Assembly (NCBI GenBank): GCA_027886185.1
Contig: WOAB01000103.1
Span: forward strand, 310,001-374,000
Origin: Rheum nobile
Lineage: Eukaryota; Streptophyta; Magnoliopsida; Caryophyllales; Polygonaceae
DNA length: 64,000 nucleotides
Direction of reading: 5' to 3'
Positions within the stretch are counted from its first letter, which is position 1; every line of letters starts with the position of its first letter. Made by a program: the position numbers and the translations under genes. Positions 57,960 through 64,000 of this stretch are shown here, piece by piece. The notes beneath the pieces were generated by a model, which searched no databases, was not told the DNA's origin, and saw nothing but the letters and a program-made list of their open reading frames with translations.

Positions 57960-58250
57960 CTTTATGCGTATATGTCTATTACAAGTTTAATGTATTGTGC
58001 ATCACTTTATGCCTACAGGTGTATCAGAAGTTTAATGTATTGTACATTTGTTGAGTATGCATCACTTATATATATGTGGGCGTGTTTATATGTACATTTT
58101 TATGCCTATATGTGCATCACTTTATGTCTATATGTGCATCACTTTTATGCCTATATATACGTGCATCTCTTTTATGCCTATATATATGCATCACTTTAAT
58201 GCATATATGTGCATCACTTTTATGCTTATATGTACATAAGAAATCTACTG
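57960..58250. repeat. Minisatellite-like tract, unit about 24 bp
   Basis: Imperfect copies of TTTATGCCTATATGTGCATCAC, tightest at 58100-58230. Open frames over it simply reflect the repeat (Tyr/Cys/Ile/His-rich). Confidence 0.8.
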
Positions 58251-58609
58251 TATTGTGCATCGTGCATTAGTGTATATATGAAAGTAACTTTGGCATGCTT
58301 TGTGCATTGTTTTTCGGATTCGGTATGCATCATTATGAAAACATATTGTGCACAAGTACATAACCATGAATATAGAAAAAAGCGACACCAAACGCATCCA
58401 TGAAAAAACCCTAATTTTTGCTTATTTTAGTCTTAATTTCATATAAAAAATTATTGATTTGTGTTTTATAAACACGCAATGAACATGTTATGATTTTTTT
58501 ATAAGATTTGAGATTTTAGAAAACACAAGCATACAACTATTGTCATACTCTATATTTTTAGTGTTGAAACGATGCACGACACTTATAGAGAAGAGCAAAG
58601 CCAAACCAG

Positions 58610-60210
58610 GTTGGAGCATAGTCGTTGATAAGGCGTTTGTCGTGACACCTTAAACAAAATAATCCTAACAAACCTAAACAAGTAGTCTGGGCAAGTAAGG
58701 GTCGAATTCACAGGGAGGAAGTGATCTTTCTAAATGTTAATCAGCATGCAAAGTAACAAGAAAGGGGGGTTTTGATTATCAAACACAGTAAAGTAAACAG
58801 GTTTAGTTGACTTGAGAATATGAATGGGGAAAGTAGTTCCACTAGAGCGAGATCCATAATACAGAGATATAAGTTGATCACTGAAATCTATTCAATCCAA
58901 GTTCTTTAACTATTCTTATGGTTGTTCCCATCCTGATCTTAAGTACTATTGATTCTCACAGTTGTCAATAGACTTATTACTATGCCAATGGTAAAGCACC
59001 TCCGATTCTCACAGTTGTCGGTGTACTTTACCACCAACAAAGCAATAGCAATGCACACAAGGATATAGGATACATGCAAATAGAAAGACGTATTAATACT
59101 CGCATGCAACTGATTCTCACTCACAATTGTACGCTCGGAACCCCTATACGCACAATTGTGTTTGCTACTAGATATGCACTCGGAACCCCTATATGCAATC
59201 CTAGCAATTGATAGATATTACTCAACCTAGCTGGCCAGACTATGAAGAACAATGATAAATCAATAATCAATATAACCAAGAGAATCAAACCAACACACAT
59301 AAGAATAAGAACAAGGAATATAAATCTCACAACCGAATCAACTGTATTGCTTCAAACGTCTAGCGAAACAAAGGTGTTTAGCTCTCCATGGGTTGGAAAC
59401 CCTAGAGGCCAAATGAAAAGAATGAACTTATAAAACTTAATTATCGTCTTGCAACTAGGTTAACAAAAAGAGTATTTAACCTAAATCCTAGAAGTGATAA
59501 AAATAATAAAAGAAAATAATAATAAAATAAAATAGGAAAGTAAAGAAATCAAACTGGGAATTAATCCCGTAATCCAGAAATTCTCTTCTCGCAAGCATCA
59601 CGCCAGCAGCTCCTTCTCTCGGCCCAACTCATTCCAAGCAGCAAATCATCTTCGGCCCAACAAATGCAGCGCGCGGCCCAAATCCTTCCTTCATCAGCTC
59701 GCTGACGTCAACTCCGCATCATCTTCCAATTCTCCCGCTTTCCTTTACTCCGCTTCTTCTCGCGTGCGAGGCTTCAATTCACGTGGGCCGATATCTCCTT
59801 CGTGGGCCTTTTAACTTCACGGCCCATCTTCCACCAAATTCTAGCTCAACATCACAGCAGTACGCGGGCTTCAATTCCAATTCCGTTGGTTTGCCTCACG
59901 TGGCCGCGGGGCGCCAACTCCCACCGCGGGGCGGCATCCTTCTCTGAGACCCATCGCCGGGTCGCGGTGGCTCTAGCGCGGGGCGGTGAAATCGCCCACT
60001 CCAATGTGGTTCCTTCATAGATTTTTCTTGTCTCCTCAGGTGGTCAACTCCTCTTCCTCTGGATGTCTCCAATTAACTCCTCCAGACCACCAAAACCACA
60101 CTTCTCAGCTCTAACTCCATAATCTCCAATTGTGCATAAAATTCAACCAAATGGCGCCTCAAACCTGATAATAACCCTTAGATATGTGCTACAAAATAGC
60201 ACTCATCAGT
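58610..60210. repeat. Non-coding repeat-like sequence, possibly LTR-element derived
   Basis: No protein recognised. It has recurring phrases (GATTCTCACAGTTGTC twice near 58950-59025, CTCGGAACCCCTATA twice near 59133-59190), a G+C-rich block at 59880-60000 with GCGGGGCGGC words, and ends in AATAGCACTCATCAG. It is like 10.1-11.5 kb only in being non-coding with recurring short phrases. Confidence 0.4.
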
Positions 60211-60239
60211 CGTCCACTTGAATGGAGTAGGATCGAGCA

Positions 60240-62244
60240 GTATGCATACTAAACCTCCCATATCTATTTATTATGGATGGTGCCTCTCTTGTAACATGGA
60301 AAGTTAGAGGTTGTAATGCCCCCCCCCCCCCCCCCCCCCCAAATTAAATAAATATATTTATACTTTAGTTATTACGTACAACATTGAACTTTTGGGTATT
60401 TTAGAAACTAGAATTAGTTTTGAGACAAGGTCTCTATAAACCTGCTCAAGGGATGGTCGAGGATGCATAATGGTGATGGAGCTAGCTATTGCCATGTTAT
60501 TATGGTATGGGATCCTAGTTGTTTTAATCTATAAGTCTTGTATACTGAGGAATAGTTGATCCAATGTAGTGTTAAATTGTGTGGAAATGATGTTGATTGT
60601 TTGATTTTCTTCATTTATACTTCGAATGATGCATCTAAGAGGGTTGCCCTTTGGAATAAACTATGAAGTCTAAGTAGTGGCATCTCTACTATATGGGTGG
60701 TTTTAATTCCATCTGTAATTCCGGTGAGCACTTGAATGGTAATGTTTTTTAGGGAAGAGGTTGTAGAGCCTTGCATGGGTTGTTTAATGGGTCTGATCTT
60801 GATGATACACTTAGACAAAATGCCAAGAAGGGTTTGCAAAAACCTCAAGGAATCTTGATAGAGTTGTGCATAATTCTCACTCCTGACTCATCTGCTTTCT
60901 TTGCAAGTAGATATACCTCTGATCACTTCCCAACAATTGTCAAATTTAGTTCTCCCTCTATGAAGAAAGTACCCTTCAGATTCAAGAACATTTAGTCGGA
61001 TGACGAAAATTTCCATAGTATTGTGAAGAGGATATGAGACACTAATGTGAATGGTTGCGCCATGTTCTCTATTAACAAGAAACTTAACATGCTTAAGCCC
61101 TTTTTCTTCAACCTTAATGCTTCCATTTTTAATGACATCGAAGGGGACCTTACCAGCAAGAGGGTCGAATTACATACCATCGAAGATAGATCACAACAAC
61201 GTTCTTTTGACCAACATTTTTGTGACATGGAAAAAACATTAATTGAGGCTGTCAAAATAGCTTAGGATATTGTGGTTAAAGGCCTTGGACATAGAGCGAA
61301 GATAGCTTGGATGAAACATGGTAATGAATGCTCACGATCTTACATACCTGCATAAGAACAAGAACAAGGCCATCGACATCTATACTCTCCAACAAAATGA
61401 TGGAACTTGGGTTGAGGACTATAATTCCATTGTTGAACATGTTGTGCAAGATTTCGGAAACCTTCTTTCAACGCACTAAAATACCCTTGTTGTTGATCAC
61501 AATGCATGTAAATGTAATATGGGTCCACAACTCTCCTTGGAAGATTGCAATGTTCTTGAAGCAACGGTAACCATAAAAGACATTGAAGACGGTCCTTTCT
61601 CCATTCCCAACAACAAAGCACATGGACCAGATGGTCCTTTCTCCTATTTAAAAAAGCATAGAGTATTGTGGGTGATAAAGTTATGCTTGTTGTATAACAA
61701 ATCTTCAACAATGGGAGAATTCTAAAATAGATAAATTTCATAACTATTCACCTTGTCCCTAAGAAAGAAAATACAAACAACCTCTGAGTCTTCCGACCAA
61801 TTTCTTGTTGTACGACACTCTATAAAGTAATCTCAAAGGTTCTTGTTGTGAGACTCAAAAAGGTTGCCCCGACTATTATCTAGAATAACCAAGGTGCTTT
61901 TCTCACGGGCTAGGGAGTTTGGAGTAATATCTTGACATGCCATGATGTTCTCAAACATTATAGGAGGAAGCATTTGACCATGAGATGCGCGATGAGAGTA
62001 GATATCAACAAGGCATACGACACTATTGAGTGGAATTTTATCTTGCAAGTTCTTCATGGATTGGGACTCCCTCCTAGATTTGGTGAACTCACCAAGCTAT
62101 GTATCACCACTCCGTCTTTCTCTATTATTAGTAATGTTGGTATCGATGGATTTTTATGCAGCAAATAGGGTCTGAGGTAGGGCGACCCAATGGTGCCCTA
62201 TCTCTTTGCAATTGCCATGGAATACATTGGTAGACTTCTCTCTA
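60240..62244 (+). mobile_element. Element J: L1-type LINE remnant (endonuclease and start of reverse transcriptase)
   Basis: The endonuclease start reads TWKVRGCN near 60300, then VMVWDPSCFNL near 60505 and FFIYTSNDASKRVALWNKL near 60610-60660. The spacer region has AKIAWMKHGNE near 61300. The RT start has MRVDINKAYDTIEWNFILQV near 61985 and, after a stop, the decayed turn-region and AIAMEYIGRLL near 62205-62235. Stops and frameshifts throughout. A 32-base C run interrupts the endonuclease. The rest of RT and the 3' end are missing, cut by LTR K. Confidence 0.8.
60319..60350. repeat. Poly(C) tract, 32 bases
   Basis: An uninterrupted run of C (poly-G on the other strand) within the LINE endonuclease region, followed by AAATTAAATAAATATATTTA. 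The exact length may be affected by sequencing error. Confidence 0.85.
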
Positions 62245-63950
62245 TGTAGCACCCCCGACTTAGTCATGTAGTTAGGGTTTATTTAAGAACTCTTCCGTTG
62301 TATTGTGAATTCGAGTTGTAAAACTTATCTCCTCAATTTACGAGGAAAGAAATAGATAAACCTCGCAAGGTAAATAACGTTCCTACGAATACTCGTGCTA
62401 ACTAGTATATAAGTCAACACCAAATGCACAACAAATCCACACCAAAGTTCATCTAGCACCCTACAATAATAATACATATATAAGGGTCGTTGCTAGCAAA
62501 TATACAACCTAATAATAAGGTTCATTTACACACCAATTTAACACACAAGTTCTCAAACGACAATTAAGATATTTATCCCAACTTAATAGCTTAATCGATG
62601 TCAATTAAGATGAATATGGAATAAATTGCAAGAGCGAACCGCCACTTGCCTTGAATCACGTAGAAGATGAACGGTATAAAGGGAGCGGTTGCTTTCGACT
62701 AGCAATTAACTTCATGTTGTAATTCCGTTCCAAAAGCAACTCCGAGACGTACCTAAATCACACACAATAAATAAATTATAATTAGATAATTTATTCAATA
62801 TCTAAATTTGAAGGATAAAATGTCTCGGTTTCTAATTGAATTTATTTAATTCTTAAAAAAATCAATTTCAAGGCTTTTCGATAAAACGATTATTTATACG
62901 ATACTAAAAATCAATGAGTCGTATATTCTAAATAATAATATCACAAATAAATTGATCCAATAATTTATTTATAACCCTAATAATTTCTAACTCAAAATAT
63001 TATATAGGTGAAGAGTTATAATTTAACCATTCATAATATAAGATAATACCCAAAAATTCTATTTTAATTTATTTAATACAAATAAAATTAATTTGGCCTA
63101 ACATAATTTTTAACTAATCTAGATTAATGTAAATAACCAAGATTAATCAAAACAAAGCCAAAAATCAACAAAACACACACGACCGAACATACTCAAACGA
63201 GTTCGGTGGACACTTGCCGGAGATCGGAGCAATTCGCCTTCGTCGGACCACCACCGGGACTCGGGTTAGAGGGCTTTTGAAGAGGACTCCTTGGTGGCTC
63301 TAGGGATACCACCAATTGCAAAAACGAAGCTAGGAAGAGGGCTATTTTGTGTATGAACAGCCACGAAACACAGTTAGGGTTCTTGAGCTTGGAGGCTGAA
63401 ATTGGATGAATTGGGTGAACGATTGAATGGGTATTTATAGGGCTATTTTTTTTTCTTTAGTTTTTAATTTATTATTATATTAAATAATCAGTAAAATTTA
63501 AATTAACAAAGAGATCTTAACAAGATTTGCACCACAAAATACAAATCTTACAATTGTAAATTCTTCAGGTCATGAATACAAATTATTTTCTTAGTTTGAG
63601 CAAAAGATATAATACGATTTATTTCATTTCTCTTTCATTATTAACTATTTAAAGCTTTAATATTTTTAGGAACTAATTACCATATGTATAAGTAAATTAC
63701 TTTTTGAAAATGAGTTTGTAAATTTCATATAACTTAAAAATAACTAATTCAATAAAATATGTTCAATTCGATTAGATTTTTTATATATATGACCATGTAT
63801 CGACGAAGTTATTTTAATTACTTTTTCTATTTTACGATCGATTCTTTTTTGCATATTCATACTTAATTGTGGTGATTGGAAAGTGATTTGTGTTGATTGG
63901 AAAGTGATTTGTGTTCCTTTTACACATCAATAGAATAATCTATGCTATTT
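62245..63950 (-). repeat. Element K: partial LTR related to H, inverted, continuing toward window end
   Basis: Starts TGTAGCACCCCCGAC, the counterpart of H's GGGGGTGTTACA end. At 62630-62652 it has the complement of H's AAGGCAAGTGGCGGTT word, at a comparable distance from a minus-strand TATA box (CTATAAAT, 63433-63440). It interrupts the LINE at GRLL. The outer end is not identified; the right limit is approximate. Confidence 0.6.
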
Positions 63951-64000
63951 TATACTAAAAAAATATTCTAAAAAATAAGATAAATATAATAAAATATAAT

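Noticed and set aside
10140..60210. Treating 10.1-11.5 kb and 58.6-60.2 kb as copies of one family
   Set aside because: They share only a general style (non-coding, recurring short phrases). I found no shared stretch long enough to claim homology by eye.

Overview
This is a repeat-dominated stretch of a flowering-plant nuclear genome, most likely a eudicot: almost everything recognisable is plant LTR retrotransposon, CACTA, TIR-element or L1-type LINE sequence, set in AT-rich intergenic DNA. I found no intact host gene, no rRNA or tRNA gene and no CRISPR array. The only host-gene-like coding pieces are exon fragments inside a CACTA transposon, one of them PWWP-like. Elements are lettered A to L here.

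Layout. 1-9326: element A, a SIRE-type Ty1/copia retrotransposon on the + strand, its 5' LTR cut by the window edge. 9327-11521: non-coding repeat-like DNA. 11522-12867 and 22808-about 23880: element C, an old copia on the - strand, split by element B (12868-22807, - strand), a complete second member of A's family with a perfect CTATC target duplication. 23899-24886: element L, a small element with 131-bp inverted ends and a 340-bp tandemly doubled core. 25.0-29.7 kb: AT-rich, no gene seen. 29737-37595: element E, a collapsed copia (+) whose primer-binding site was hit by element D (30015-36232, -), a Tork-like copia. 37.6-40.7 kb: AT-rich, no gene seen. 40686-57700: element I, an old inverted-repeat element split by element F (42469-56064, -), a CRM-like Ty3/gypsy element with perfect TTCGA duplications. 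F was itself hit by CACTA element G (42960-46261) in its 3' LTR and by solo LTR H (51725-54257) in gag. 57.7-60.2 kb: a minisatellite and non-coding repeat-like DNA. 60240-62244: L1-type LINE remnant J, interrupted at 62245 by K, an inverted relative of LTR H running toward the window end.

The most notable signal is in the two SIRE-type elements. Downstream of gag and pol, each carries a third reading frame of exactly 1539 bp (512 codons), in the same sense as pol, preceded by a conserved TATA box about 110 bp upstream of its ATG. The two copies have four and five stop codons, none at the same codon, so the ancestral frame was open and both copies decayed independently. The protein resembles the plant domain annotated as 'Putative plant transposon protein'; it does not look like an envelope protein. 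Other notable signals: a CACTA element carrying a PWWP-like exon whose pre-insertion site is preserved in F's other LTR; snap-back hairpins built from duplicated gag DNA at 36.5-36.9 kb; and a GATATTC/GAATATC motif array arranged in opposite orientation on the two arms of element I.

All retroelement reading frames seen are broken except short segments. B is the least damaged: one stop in gag, one stop and an altered RT catalytic motif in pol, five stops in the third frame.
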